Shown one piece after another: positions 8,458 to 16,630 of a DNA stretch of 51,291 nt. The position numbers and the translations under genes are program-made. This stretch comes from Kiritimatiellia bacterium (lineage in GTDB: Bacteria > Verrucomicrobiota > Kiritimatiellia > CAIQIC01 > Lenti-01): contig JAQUJC010000015.1 of assembly GCA_028681135.1 (NCBI GenBank), forward strand, positions 1 through 51,291, read 5' to 3'. Each line of letters starts with the position of its first letter. Within the stretch, counting starts at the first letter, position 1. The notes beneath the pieces were generated by a model that worked only from the letters and a program-made list of their open reading frames with translations, had not been told where the DNA came from and made no database searches.

Positions 8458-8838
8458 ATGAGAGAATTGGCGCAGCAGATGAGTGTGTTGGGATTGGGCG
8501 TATGTGGGGTGCTGTCGCTGTGGCCGTTTCCCTTTTCCCGTCGCTGGCAGTCCTGGCATCTGTATCTTCCGGTGGCGGGGTTGGCGCTGTATGCGGTGTT
8601 TGAACTCGCGCTGCCCACCGAAGTTGAGTTGGGCTGGCGCATGAGCGCGGTCGTAGCCGTGTTGCTCTTTTTGTGGCTGAACGGTATCGCCAAGGTCGCG
8701 CTATTGGCGGTGTTGATGGAGAAGACCGGCGGGCGCCGTCATCGCCTGCGCCGTGAACCGCAACGACTCTGGCAAGGGCTGCTGGCGATACCCCTTGTGG
8801 CCATTTGCGCTGTTTGGTGCTGGAGATCGCTGGCATGA
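8458..8838 (+). CDS. Small predicted integral membrane protein
   Basis: The 126 residues contain about four hydrophobic segments: LGLGVCGVLSLW, LYLPVAGLALYAVFELAL, SAVVAVLLFLWLNGIAKVALLAVL and GLLAIPLVAICAVWCW. A basic loop, GGRRHRLRREPQR, lies before the last. I recognise no family. Support for its being real comes from its position between two co-directional genes, its membrane-protein composition, and its stop lying only 14 bases before the next start. The antisense frames are less plausible. Confidence 0.55.
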   Translation: MRELAQQMSVLGLGVCGVLSLWPFPFSRRWQSWHLYLPVAGLALYAVFELALPTEVELGWRMSAVVAVLLFLWLNGIAKVALLAVLMEKTGGRRHRLRREPQRLWQGLLAIPLVAICAVWCWRSLA

Positions 8839-8852
8839 AATCGGAGGTCCCC

Positions 8853-9263
8853 ATGACCCGTGACGAGATCATCGCATTCCTGAATCGCCATCCGGTCTGC
8901 CATTTGGCCACCATGGACAATGGGCAACCGCGGGTGCGCGGCATGTTCATGTATCGGGCGGATGAGACGGGGCTGATGTTCCATACGGGCACGCACAAAG
9001 CGGTGGCCGAGCAGCTTCAGACGGGAATGCCCGTGGAGATATGTTTTAACAACTCGGATGTGCAGGTCCGGGTGGCCGGGGTGGCGGAAGTGTGTGACGA
9101 TGATGCCCTGAAACAGGAAGTCCTCTCCGTGCGCTCCTTCATGCAGCCGTGGATCGAAAAACACGGCCTCGACTTGCTGCTGCTCGTTCGGATCACCCAG
9201 TGCCGGGCCGCGGTCTGGACCCTCGCCGACAATTTCAAGCGGGTGGACTACCAGCCCTTATAG
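8853..9263 (+). CDS. Pyridoxamine 5'-phosphate oxidase-fold protein
   Basis: This 136-residue protein begins MTRDEIIAFLNRHPVCHLATMDNGQPRVRG, the usual start of split-barrel FMN-binding PNPOx-like proteins. It continues with GLMFHTGTHKAVAEQL and VEICFNNSDVQVRVAG, typical of the family β-strands. Members bind FMN, F420 or haem and act on diverse substrates, so the reaction cannot be assigned. The ATG at 8853 was chosen for the GGAGG 7-8 bases upstream. An ATG at 8835 overlapping the previous stop (ATGA) is an alternative that adds 6 residues. The 3' end overlaps the convergent kinase-like gene by six bases. Confidence 0.85.
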   Translation: MTRDEIIAFLNRHPVCHLATMDNGQPRVRGMFMYRADETGLMFHTGTHKAVAEQLQTGMPVEICFNNSDVQVRVAGVAEVCDDDALKQEVLSVRSFMQPWIEKHGLDLLLLVRITQCRAAVWTLADNFKRVDYQPL

Positions 9264-10127
9264 GTCGGGCTGGCGCTGCGAAGGCGCGCGCAGGTGCAGC
9301 CGCCGCCGCAGCCATCGCCACGGACGACTGGCACCCTGCCGCCAAAACTGGTGTACGCGCCACCAGAAGGCGGTGTTGCGCCCCCCCAGATAGCGGTGAA
9401 GAAAGAGACGTCGCAGCGGCGTGGGCAGGTCCAGGCGACGCAAATCCTTGAGATCGTAGAACTGCTTCACCCCCCCTGCGATGCGCCAGCGGGCGCGATG
9501 GACGTGATCGGTGTCGATCAGATATATCTGGCCATCGTCGCCCTCCAACCAATTTCCGCATGCCAGGTCGTTGTGGCGCAGCCCCTGGCGATGCAGAGCG
9601 GCAACCCGATCGGCCAATTGCCCGGTCAGGTTTTCCAAGGCGCGGGCATTTTCGTCCGGGGGCAGCCCGGTGACGCCGAGCAGATAGTCGCGCAGGGAAT
9701 GGCGGGCCGGAATCTGCGCATAGAGCAGGAAACTGTCGCGCCAACGGCTGTCGCGCCGGGCCTGCCAGCACGCCAAAGGGCGATAGGTCGGCAGGCCCGC
9801 GGCGGCGAGATAGTGCGCACCGCGCAGGGCTCGGCGGGAGGGGTCGCGCAGCCAGTGCGACAGCAGCGCATTCAACCGGCGCAAGGGGCGGAGGGCCGCG
9901 GGAGCGGCGTGGGCCACCTTGAGAATGCAGGGCAGTCGGGAGGGGGGGGGCAGCAAAAAGGAATAGATGGTGTAGCGAAAGTTGCGAGTGGAGACCGGGG
10001 TGAATTCTTGCGTGTCGCGCCAGCGCCCGGACATGATAAAGGCCCGCACGGCATCTGCCTCGGGCTGATCCTGGATAATCAGTAGGCGGTGGATTGGCGG
10101 CAGTCGAGATGTGCGGGAGGAGCTCAT
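9258..10127 (-). CDS. WaaP/Kdo-kinase-family protein
   Basis: 289 residues with a eukaryotic-kinase-like fold of the lipopolysaccharide kinase family (KdkA/WaaP). The nucleotide-binding lysine is likely in CILKVAH (Lys70). The catalytic loop is RHNDLACGNWL (Asp187, Asn192) and the metal-binding Asp is in YLIDTD (205). Members phosphorylate Kdo or heptose in the LPS inner core; here the acceptor is inferred only. Its ATG lies two bases after the stop of the MurU-AmgK fusion, so the two are probably translationally coupled. It is the last gene of a four-gene reverse operon. Confidence 0.82.
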   Translation of the reverse strand: MSSSRTSRLPPIHRLLIIQDQPEADAVRAFIMSGRWRDTQEFTPVSTRNFRYTIYSFLLPPPSRLPCILKVAHAAPAALRPLRRLNALLSHWLRDPSRRALRGAHYLAAAGLPTYRPLACWQARRDSRWRDSFLLYAQIPARHSLRDYLLGVTGLPPDENARALENLTGQLADRVAALHRQGLRHNDLACGNWLEGDDGQIYLIDTDHVHRARWRIAGGVKQFYDLKDLRRLDLPTPLRRLFLHRYLGGRNTAFWWRVHQFWRQGASRPWRWLRRRLHLRAPSQRQPDL

Positions 10128-10129
10128 GT

Positions 10130-11935
10130 TCAGGTTTCCGCTAATTGGTTAGCTACCCGATCCAAAGCCGGGAGGGGGTGAGGCTGCGCGGCGAGCGCGC
10201 CGCGCAGGTGGCGGGCGGCCACGGGAATATGACGGGCAAACGATGCCAGGCCGGGTTGCTGGCTGAGCACGGCATAGGCGCCGAGGGCCTGGCACAAACG
10301 CTGGATGGCGGCTGCCGGGAAGACGGCCGCAATGGCATCGCCCTGGGGATGATGGCGGGCATAGGCCTCCACCAGGCGGCGTTGGAGGGGGGGCGGCAAG
10401 TCGGCATAGGGATCGCACACGAGACTGGCGAGGTCATAGGCAGCGGGGCCGCGGCGCATGCCTTGGTAATCAATCATGACCGGCTGGGCACCGCGAAAGA
10501 GGATATTGCTGGATTGCCAGTCGCGGTGAATCAAGGCAACCGGGGAGGCCGCAAGAATCTGGGCGATGCCCATTAATTCCGCGGCGACCGCGGCCAGGAG
10601 GGACTCGGAGGCACCCAGGCGCGCGCGAAGGACGTGGTCGCAGAAATACCGATGCTCCCAGGCATAGAGCGCGGGGCCAAATCCGGGCATCAGAGGCAAA
10701 CGGGTTTGGCGCGCCGCCGAAAGACCATCCTGGTGCAGGCGCAGCGTCAGCGAAATCAGACGGCGGTACAGGCGCTGGATGGCCGCGGCATTCATCTGCG
10801 GCAAGCGCGATTCCAGCGTGTCGGGCCCGAGATCCTCGAGGATCAGCACATGGTCGCGCGGAGCATCCAGCAGCAGCCGCGGCACCGGCAGCCCCAGGGT
10901 CTCCAAAAACCGTGTATGACGCGCGTATAAACGATTCTCCGGCCGCTCCGGTGACCAACGGATGAGCATGGCGGAAAGTGCGCGGTTATTATAATAACCG
11001 CGCACTTTGAGGGAGGGCAATGGGAGGCGGAAAAAGGCACGGGCGGAGCCGCGCGGGGGCACTACTTCTACGGGAAAAAGATCAGGGGGGGGGTGCGACA
11101 GGCGGGCGCGGGGCTTCTTGGGGCGGGGCGGAGTGGCGCTGGCGGAGGGCGACGCGAGGCGCCGACGCAGGGCCGCGACCAGGTGTTGCTCGCGGGGAGA
11201 CAGGACCGCCGCGGCGGGCAGGCTGAAGGATTCCCCAGCGTGACCAAGACGCGCCGCAGTATCCCGGTGGGCCTGGACATACTGCGCAGGGGTGCCGATG
11301 TCAGCCCAAAACGACCCCGGAACAACAACCCCGGCAATGGAGTGGCGCTTTTTCTGGGCGCGCTGGTAGGCGGCAATGATCGTGTCAAAACCTTCTGGCC
11401 GGATGAAGGGCAAGATCTGTGGATCGAGCACCTGGACTCCGCAGAAGGTCGCCTGCCCGTTGGCGGGATCATGAAAACTGCGGATGACTCCGTTGCGGCA
11501 GCGCACGGTTTTAGGGCCGGCGTCTTCCGTAAGCCAGCAGGCGGCAAGCGGGCGCTGGCGTTCCCAGGCGCGCAGCAGGGGCCGCGGATCAAGATCAGCC
11601 ACCACATCGGCATTCACCAGCCAGAAGGGTTGATCGAGAAACCAGTGCGCGTGGCGCAAGGCGCCGCCGGTGCCGAGAATGACGGGCTCGAAAATCATGG
11701 CCACACGCACATCGGCAAGGGGTCGGCGGGCGAGATGACGGACAATCGGCCCCGGAGCATGATGCAGATTGATCAGGACCTCTTGCACCCCCCAGCTCGC
11801 CACCTGTTCCAAGGTCCGCTCCAGCATGGGCCGATTCCACAGGGGGAGCATCGGCTTAGGCGTTTCCAGGGTCAGGGGCCGCAGCCGCGTGCCAAACCCG
11901 GCGGCAAGAATAAAGGCTTTGCGGGGCGGGCGCAT
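10130..11935 (-). CDS. Fused MurU-like nucleotidyltransferase and AmgK-like sugar kinase
   Basis: The 601-residue protein joins two domains. Residues 1-235 are a sugar-1-phosphate nucleotidyltransferase with LAAGFGTRLRPLTLETPKPM, VILGTGGAL and VNADVVADLD, most like MurU. Residues ~285-600 are an aminoglycoside-phosphotransferase-fold kinase with LILEDLG, HRDWQSSN (catalytic Asp472) and IDYQGMRRGPAAYDLASL, most like AmgK. In Pseudomonas the separate AmgK and MurU convert MurNAc to UDP-MurNAc in peptidoglycan recycling; a fusion would channel the sugar 1-phosphate. This function is inferred from family resemblance. An in-frame palindrome encodes residues about 309-322 (KVRGYYNNRALSA) between FFRL and MLIRW in the kinase N-lobe. 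The gene follows the UDPGP gene after 15 bases. Confidence 0.85.
   Translation of the reverse strand: MRPPRKAFILAAGFGTRLRPLTLETPKPMLPLWNRPMLERTLEQVASWGVQEVLINLHHAPGPIVRHLARRPLADVRVAMIFEPVILGTGGALRHAHWFLDQPFWLVNADVVADLDPRPLLRAWERQRPLAACWLTEDAGPKTVRCRNGVIRSFHDPANGQATFCGVQVLDPQILPFIRPEGFDTIIAAYQRAQKKRHSIAGVVVPGSFWADIGTPAQYVQAHRDTAARLGHAGESFSLPAAAVLSPREQHLVAALRRRLASPSASATPPRPKKPRARLSHPPPDLFPVEVVPPRGSARAFFRLPLPSLKVRGYYNNRALSAMLIRWSPERPENRLYARHTRFLETLGLPVPRLLLDAPRDHVLILEDLGPDTLESRLPQMNAAAIQRLYRRLISLTLRLHQDGLSAARQTRLPLMPGFGPALYAWEHRYFCDHVLRARLGASESLLAAVAAELMGIAQILAASPVALIHRDWQSSNILFRGAQPVMIDYQGMRRGPAAYDLASLVCDPYADLPPPLQRRLVEAYARHHPQGDAIAAVFPAAAIQRLCQALGAYAVLSQQPGLASFARHIPVAARHLRGALAAQPHPLPALDRVANQLAET
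10975..11008. repeat. 34-base perfect palindrome inside a coding sequence
   Basis: AAAGTGCGC, then the core GGTTATTATAATAACC, then GCGCACTTT is self-complementary over all 34 bases. Its 16-base core equals that of the intergenic copy at 5720-5747. It is read in frame in the kinase domain of the MurU-AmgK fusion and adds no stop codon. The AT-rich core stands out against the GC-rich gene. Confidence 0.85.
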
Positions 11936-11950
11936 GCGACAGTCGCGCGA

Positions 11951-13384
11951 CTAGCCCGAATGCGGCGTGTCTTGGACAACGGGAATGGGCAGACGCAACC
12001 CATCGGCCAGGTGCGTCGGTGTGTCGGCGGGATGGCTCAGGTGCACATCGCCTTCGATGCGAATCCCGGCGCCGAAATGGATGTCGCCGTCGACGCGCAG
12101 CGAATCGCAGTGCAAGAGTGAAGGCGCGCCCTTGGCAAAGCGTTGCTCAAAGTCCGTAATGTTTTTATAAAACCGCGGATCGAGTTGAATATCCGGCGGG
12201 GGGCCAACGCGCTGAGGATCGAGAGTCACCTGGTGCTCGCTGCCGAGCCGATACAGGTCGGACCGGATCGCCAGCAGATCGTCAGTGGTTTTGACGGGAG
12301 CAAAGCGGAACCGCGGCACGACGAGCGCGTCGGCACCCTCAAAGCAGGCGATGGCGGAGCCCATGGCCGCCTCGAGCTGCACCACGGCGGGCGAGTCGGG
12401 ACGGGTGGGGTCTACGGTTTTGCGGTTGACGATGAGGGGCAGTTGCGGCAGGCCGTTGGTGGCCTCCAGCATGTCGCGCAGCGCTTCCAGGTTGAGCCAC
12501 AGGTTGTTGGTGTTAAAAAGGCTGTAGGTGCGGATATCCTGAAATGCGTCGGCTTCATCGTCCGGGCACTGAGCGGATTCACGCAGCAGCAGGCGGCCGC
12601 TTTTCTGGCTACGGGCGAGATGCCCGCCCTTGCGGTCGCTGTCGGTGCGCGCCGTGACTTCCATTAGGAACGGGGTGCGCCGACGGGCGATGTGGCCCAA
12701 AATGCCCAGATGCAGGAGCGCGCCGAGGTTGTCGGCGTTGGACACAAAGGCGTAGCGGAAGCCCTCCGCAAGAAGTCGTTCGAGCAGGCCGGTGGTTTGC
12801 AGCGCGTAATAAATATCGGCGTGGCCCGGCGGGCACCATTCCAGAGCCGGATTCTCGGCCCAGCGCACGGGGCCGCGTGTGGCGATATCCAATTTAGGCA
12901 CGCGATGCTGGCAGAAGGCCAGTGGCAAGCCACCCGGATTGCCAAAGCCCGGGTGGTGCTTTTCGATGGCCGCCAGCGAATCGGCATCGGTGGAAAAACT
13001 GTTCATCAGCAGCAGGGGCAGTGGCGCGCGGCAGCGGGTGCGCAAGGCATCAATTTGCTGCACAATAATGTCGAGAAAACTCAGGCCATTTTTAGCAACC
13101 ATCAGCGACTTCGCCTGTTCGAGACCCATGCTGGTGCCGAGACCGCCGTTGAGCTTGATGACCACCGTATGGCGGATGGCCTCTTCGGCGCTCGCATCCG
13201 ATTCGTCCAGGTCCTCGAACCGCGTCAGGGGGCCGAGATCGCCGAGGGTCGCGCCGGGAATGACGCCCAGGTCGCCAGCGTTCCAGCGGCGCATATTGTC
13301 CAGGAAGGCCTCGACAATCAACGATGGCGCGCCATCGGCGGTCATCCGCTCGCGGATGATCCTCTCAGGATTGGGGGCCGCCAC
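11951..13384 (-). CDS. UTP-glucose-1-phosphate uridylyltransferase, UDPGP family
   Basis: About 477 residues of the eukaryotic-type UDP-sugar pyrophosphorylase family. The signature VVIKLNGGLGTSMGL (about residues 74-88) is the UTP-binding loop, and LNGGLGT-S/T-MG is typical of UDP-glucose rather than UDP-GlcNAc enzymes. Further marks are LLLMNSFSTD, PPGHADIYYAL, FVSNADNLGA and NTNNLWLNL. A C-terminal left-handed helix is suggested by LRVDGDIHFGAGIRIEGDVHL. I chose the GTG at 13384 (RBS GGGAG five to eight bases upstream), four bases after the stop of the zinc-ribbon gene; the ORF track's extra 114 residues are antisense noise. The enzyme would make UDP-glucose for glycans in an operon with a second nucleotidyltransferase. 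Confidence 0.9.
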   Translation of the reverse strand: MAAPNPERIIRERMTADGAPSLIVEAFLDNMRRWNAGDLGVIPGATLGDLGPLTRFEDLDESDASAEEAIRHTVVIKLNGGLGTSMGLEQAKSLMVAKNGLSFLDIIVQQIDALRTRCRAPLPLLLMNSFSTDADSLAAIEKHHPGFGNPGGLPLAFCQHRVPKLDIATRGPVRWAENPALEWCPPGHADIYYALQTTGLLERLLAEGFRYAFVSNADNLGALLHLGILGHIARRRTPFLMEVTARTDSDRKGGHLARSQKSGRLLLRESAQCPDDEADAFQDIRTYSLFNTNNLWLNLEALRDMLEATNGLPQLPLIVNRKTVDPTRPDSPAVVQLEAAMGSAIACFEGADALVVPRFRFAPVKTTDDLLAIRSDLYRLGSEHQVTLDPQRVGPPPDIQLDPRFYKNITDFEQRFAKGAPSLLHCDSLRVDGDIHFGAGIRIEGDVHLSHPADTPTHLADGLRLPIPVVQDTPHSG

Positions 13385-13388
13385 CCGA

Positions 13389-14273
13389 TTACTCCCTATC
13401 CGGCGGCAGCCGGGATTCGATGGCGCGGCGCAATTGCGCCAGACGATCATCGCGCTGGGCGGTGCGCAATTGGTGGACGCGAATGACTTCGGCGTTCCAC
13501 TGACGCTGCGACAACACCTGCAGAGGGTCCACCGGCAGATAGGCGGCGACGCCGGGGTGCAGTTCGGAGAGCGCATAGGTGGCGCTGCCCCCGGCAAAAC
13601 GAACCGACACTTTGTCGTCATCAATAGCCGTAATTTCGGCGTTCTCGCGCAGGCTTTGGCCTTCGGGCCCCGGCAGTACGGGGAATACAATTTGGCGGCC
13701 GCGGATGCCGCGACCGGGGCCGACATCCGTCAGGACGGGCGCAGCGGGCAACGTGTTTTTGGCGGCTTCAACCACCCGCTTCATATGCTCCCGCAAGAGG
13801 GAGGCGCGGGCCACCGGGCTGTTATCGAGGAAGTTTTTGGCGGCTTCTTCAAATTCGCGCGCCAGGGATTCGGCCTCCTCCATGGCGTCCAGAGCTGCCT
13901 CGGCCAGCGCGGCAGACGACGCAACCTGGGCTTCCTCCACGGCGGTGGTGAGCCGGGCGATAGCGGCCTCTTGCTGCAGGGCGGCAGCCTGTGCGCCCTG
14001 TTGGAATTCGCTAAAGGCCTGTTGCTGGTCCGCGAGTTCTGCGCGCAGGGTGCGGCTGTGGCGAACGAACCAGGCCGTCGTACCAAAGAGGGCCAGCAGG
14101 ACGAGCAGGGTAACGACAGGGAAAATCCAATAACGCCAGCGATGGGAAGGCGGCAGGCCGGGAATTTGCAGCGGGTTGCTGCATTCCGGACACTTGACAA
14201 TGAAGCCCGCGCCGCGTGCGTCCACTTCGAGATTGTGTCCGCATTCGGGGCAATCAAAATTAATCATCGCCAT
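13389..14273 (-). CDS. Zinc-ribbon, single-span membrane coiled-coil protein
   Basis: 294 residues. The N-terminus INFDCPECGHNLEVDARGAG plus KCPECSNPLQIP gives two CxxC pairs, a zinc ribbon. A transmembrane helix follows (about 47-69), then a long Ala/Glu/Gln-rich coiled coil (about 70-170) and a C-terminal region of small β-type segments. The zinc-ribbon opening is of a type common in PVC-group proteins of unknown function. It is the first gene of the reverse operon with the UDPGP, MurU-AmgK and WaaP-like genes, which hints at an envelope role, but no function is established. ATG at 14273 or 14267 are both possible. Confidence 0.75.
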   Translation of the reverse strand: MAMINFDCPECGHNLEVDARGAGFIVKCPECSNPLQIPGLPPSHRWRYWIFPVVTLLVLLALFGTTAWFVRHSRTLRAELADQQQAFSEFQQGAQAAALQQEAAIARLTTAVEEAQVASSAALAEAALDAMEEAESLAREFEEAAKNFLDNSPVARASLLREHMKRVVEAAKNTLPAAPVLTDVGPGRGIRGRQIVFPVLPGPEGQSLRENAEITAIDDDKVSVRFAGGSATYALSELHPGVAAYLPVDPLQVLSQRQWNAEVIRVHQLRTAQRDDRLAQLRRAIESRLPPDRE

Positions 14274-14438
14274 ACGTACCTACTTTCCACAGGTCAATGC
14301 TGTATCGCAATACTATAAGCCCCGGTGGCCCGGCTCGCAAGCGAATTGCCCTTGGGACCGGCACGTTGAGAACAGCAGCGGTGAACAGCGGCATGGAAAG
14401 GCGTTGCGCGGCAGGGACGGGAGAGGTATCCTGCATCC

Positions 14439-15032
14439 ATGAAGAAAATTCGTAAAGCCAAGGTGGTGCGGGACACGCGCGAGACACAAATTCGCGTGGA
14501 ACTGGATTTAGACGGTCGCGGGACCTATAGCATTGATACGGGATTGCCGTTTTTGAACCATATGCTCGAACTGTTTGCCAAACATGCGCTGTTCGACCTG
14601 AACCTGACTGCCAGGGGTGATTTAGAGGTGGACTATCACCACACGGTGGAGGATGTCGGCCTGGCCCTGGGCGATGCACTGAACCAGGCCTTGGGCGAGC
14701 GCAAAGGAATCGAACGCTATGGGTTCAGCCTGATGCCGATGGATGAAACACTCAGCCGCGTGGCTCTGGACCTGGGGGGGCGTCCGTTCCTGGTGTTTGA
14801 AATGGCGACCAAAAAGAGGAAAATACTGGATTTTGAGCTGTCGCTGCTGGGAGAATTTCTGCGGGCATTCACGACCCAGGCGCGCATGAATCTGCACATC
14901 CGCCAACTCTATGGAACGGATGCGCACCACGCCTATGAGTCGGTATTCAAAGGGCTGGCGCGGGCGATGAAGACCGCCTGCCAACGCGACCCGCGCGTCA
15001 AGGGCGTACCGTCAAGCAAGGGCGTGCTATAG
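14439..15032 (+). CDS. hisB: Imidazoleglycerol-phosphate dehydratase
   Basis: The 197-residue enzyme dehydrates imidazole glycerol phosphate to imidazole acetol phosphate. Family signatures are GLPFLNHMLELFAKHALFDL, DYHHTVEDVGLALG with manganese ligands, and DAHHAYESVFKGLARAM. It is the monofunctional form; no histidinol phosphatase domain is fused. The ATG at 14439 fits the family start. hisA follows after a 123-base gap on the same strand, with a short dispersed repeat in between. Confidence 0.97.
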   Translation: MKKIRKAKVVRDTRETQIRVELDLDGRGTYSIDTGLPFLNHMLELFAKHALFDLNLTARGDLEVDYHHTVEDVGLALGDALNQALGERKGIERYGFSLMPMDETLSRVALDLGGRPFLVFEMATKKRKILDFELSLLGEFLRAFTTQARMNLHIRQLYGTDAHHAYESVFKGLARAMKTACQRDPRVKGVPSSKGVL

Positions 15033-15114
15033 ATGCCCCCCCCCTCCCCCGGAGGCGCGATTAATGATGCATGGGTATCTGGGCCGCGGGGCCAACGCCC
15101 TGGACAGTCTAACC

Positions 15115-15130
15115 TGAATAATCCCGGCTA
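15115..15130 (+). repeat. TGAATAATCCMGGCTA dispersed word
   Basis: TGAATAATCCCGGCTA between hisB and hisA matches TGAATAATCCAGGCTA on the minus strand at 48428-48443 at 15 of 16 bases. The latter is one arm of an inverted repeat. This suggests a dispersed intergenic element, here present as a half copy. Confidence 0.45.
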
Positions 15131-15155
15131 ACCAAGCCCACGAGGATAACCACAT

Positions 15156-15902
15156 ATGATGAACACTGCATTTACCATTTTACCGGCGGTGGACCTGAAG
15201 GGCGGCAAGTGCGTCCGGCTGTGCCAGGGCCGCGCCTCGGACGAAACAATCTATGGCGATAACCCCGCACAACAGGCCCGTGAATGGGCGCGCCAAGGCG
15301 CGACGTGGCTGCATGTGGTGGACCTCGATGGCGCGTTCCAGGGCCACCCGGTTCATCTGGAGGTGATCGCCGAGATGGTGGCGGCAGCGGGCATCCCGCT
15401 GGAATGCGGCGGGGGCTTGCGCACTGATGCAGATATCGAGGCCTTGCTGTCCCGCCGTGTTCAACGCGTCATTTTGGGCACACGCGCGCTGGAACGCGTG
15501 GACGACCTGGCGGCGTTGGCCACCCGATATGGCGATCAACTGGCCGTCGGCATCGATGCCCGCGATGGCTTGGTGCAGGTGAAGGGCTGGACGGAAACGT
15601 CCCGCACAACCGCGATCGACTTGGCCCGGCGGGCGGCCGGCGCGGGGGTCCGTACGATCATTTATACCGACACCGCCACCGATGGCATGTTGCGGGGTCC
15701 CAACTTCGATGGCACTGCCGAACTGTGCGAGGCTGTTGACGCGCACTGCCAGGTCATTGCCTCGGGCGGGATTTCTTCCGCGGACGATATTCGACGCCTG
15801 CGGGCGCGGGGCAACGCCAACCTGACCGGGGCCATCGTCGGCAAAGCACTATACGAAGGCCACGTACAGATGGCCGACTTACTCGCTGCTGCTCAGGAGT
15901 AG
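15156..15902 (+). CDS. hisA: ProFAR isomerase (phosphoribosylformimino-AICAR-P isomerase)
   Basis: A 248-residue (βα)8 barrel that isomerises ProFAR to PRFAR, the substrate of HisF/HisH. The first catalytic Asp is in LPAVDLKGGKCVRL and the second in AVGIDARDG and YTDTATDGMLRGPN. Phosphate loops ECGGGLRT and IASGGISS are intact. The ATG at 15156 (next ATG 15159) follows GAGGATAACC. It converges on the response regulator gene. Confidence 0.96.
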   Translation: MMNTAFTILPAVDLKGGKCVRLCQGRASDETIYGDNPAQQAREWARQGATWLHVVDLDGAFQGHPVHLEVIAEMVAAAGIPLECGGGLRTDADIEALLSRRVQRVILGTRALERVDDLAALATRYGDQLAVGIDARDGLVQVKGWTETSRTTAIDLARRAAGAGVRTIIYTDTATDGMLRGPNFDGTAELCEAVDAHCQVIASGGISSADDIRRLRARGNANLTGAIVGKALYEGHVQMADLLAAAQE

Positions 15903-15946
15903 CCCGGATGAAAAAAATTGGGCGATTTTAGTTTTGTCGGGGATTA

Positions 15947-16630
15947 TCAGAGTTGGGGCGGCGGGAGCGCAGCGTCGCGCTGGCGCTTGAATTCCGCGGC
16001 CTTGACCAGCACTTCGGCCAGGGAGCCGCACTCGAGCTTGCGCTTGATATTGGCGCGATGGACATCCACCGTCCGCCCACTGAGCCCGAATTTCTCGGCA
16101 ATCTCACGGGTGGTCATGCCCTCGCCGATGGCATAGAGCATTTCGCTTTCGCGCGCGGTCAGGCTGTCGTATCCCGCCAATCCCTTATCGGCGGGGGGCG
16201 CGGGATGTCCGGCCAGCAGCTCGGCGGCTTCCGGGCTCAAATAGGTTTGGCCGGCGCGCACCTGTCGCAGAGCGGCCACCAGCGTTTCCTCGGCCTGATC
16301 CTTCATGACATAGCCCTCGGCGCCGGCCTGCAGGGCTTTCTCGGCATAGAGGCCTTCATCGTGCATGGAGAGCACCAGGATATGGCCCTCGAATCCCCGG
16401 GCGCGCACCTCCCGAATCCAGTCCAGGCCGCTGCGGTCGCGCAACGACAGATCGAGAATGACGCACTCGGGCTGGAACTGGTCCACGGCCGCCAAGCCCT
16501 CGTCGTAGGTGCCCGCTTCCGCGCAAACGCTAAAGTCGACTTCGCTGGCCAGCAGCGCGGCCAATCCCTGCCGCACGATGGCGTGATCATCCACCAGCAG
16601 CAAGGAGGTCTTGCGGGGGGCGCGGCTCAT
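15947..16630 (-). CDS. NarL/FixJ-type response regulator
   Basis: 227 residues: an N-terminal receiver (SLLLVDDHAIVRQGLAALL, phospho-acceptor Asp in VILDLSLRDRSG, conserved Lys in YVMKDQ) and a C-terminal LuxR-type helix-turn-helix (LTARESEMLYAIGEGMTTREIAEKFGLSGRTVDVHRANIKRKL). The ATG at 16630 overlaps the gpsA stop codon (ATGA), so it is translationally coupled to gpsA; the longer ORF-track frame is antisense noise. No histidine kinase is adjacent, so its partner is unknown. It ends the metA-gpsA-regulator chain. Confidence 0.93.
   Translation of the reverse strand: MSRAPRKTSLLLVDDHAIVRQGLAALLASEVDFSVCAEAGTYDEGLAAVDQFQPECVILDLSLRDRSGLDWIREVRARGFEGHILVLSMHDEGLYAEKALQAGAEGYVMKDQAEETLVAALRQVRAGQTYLSPEAAELLAGHPAPPADKGLAGYDSLTARESEMLYAIGEGMTTREIAEKFGLSGRTVDVHRANIKRKLECGSLAEVLVKAAEFKRQRDAALPPPQL

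Noticed and set aside
9294-10085. Forward ORF of 263 codons
   Set aside because: Antisense shadow of the WaaP-like kinase, whose catalytic motifs are clear on the other strand.
11093-12121. Forward ORF of 342 codons
   Set aside because: Antisense to the MurU-AmgK and UDPGP genes; composition typical of a GC-rich shadow frame.
12879-14318. Forward ORF of 479 codons
   Set aside because: Antisense to the UDPGP and zinc-ribbon genes; no recognisable domain.
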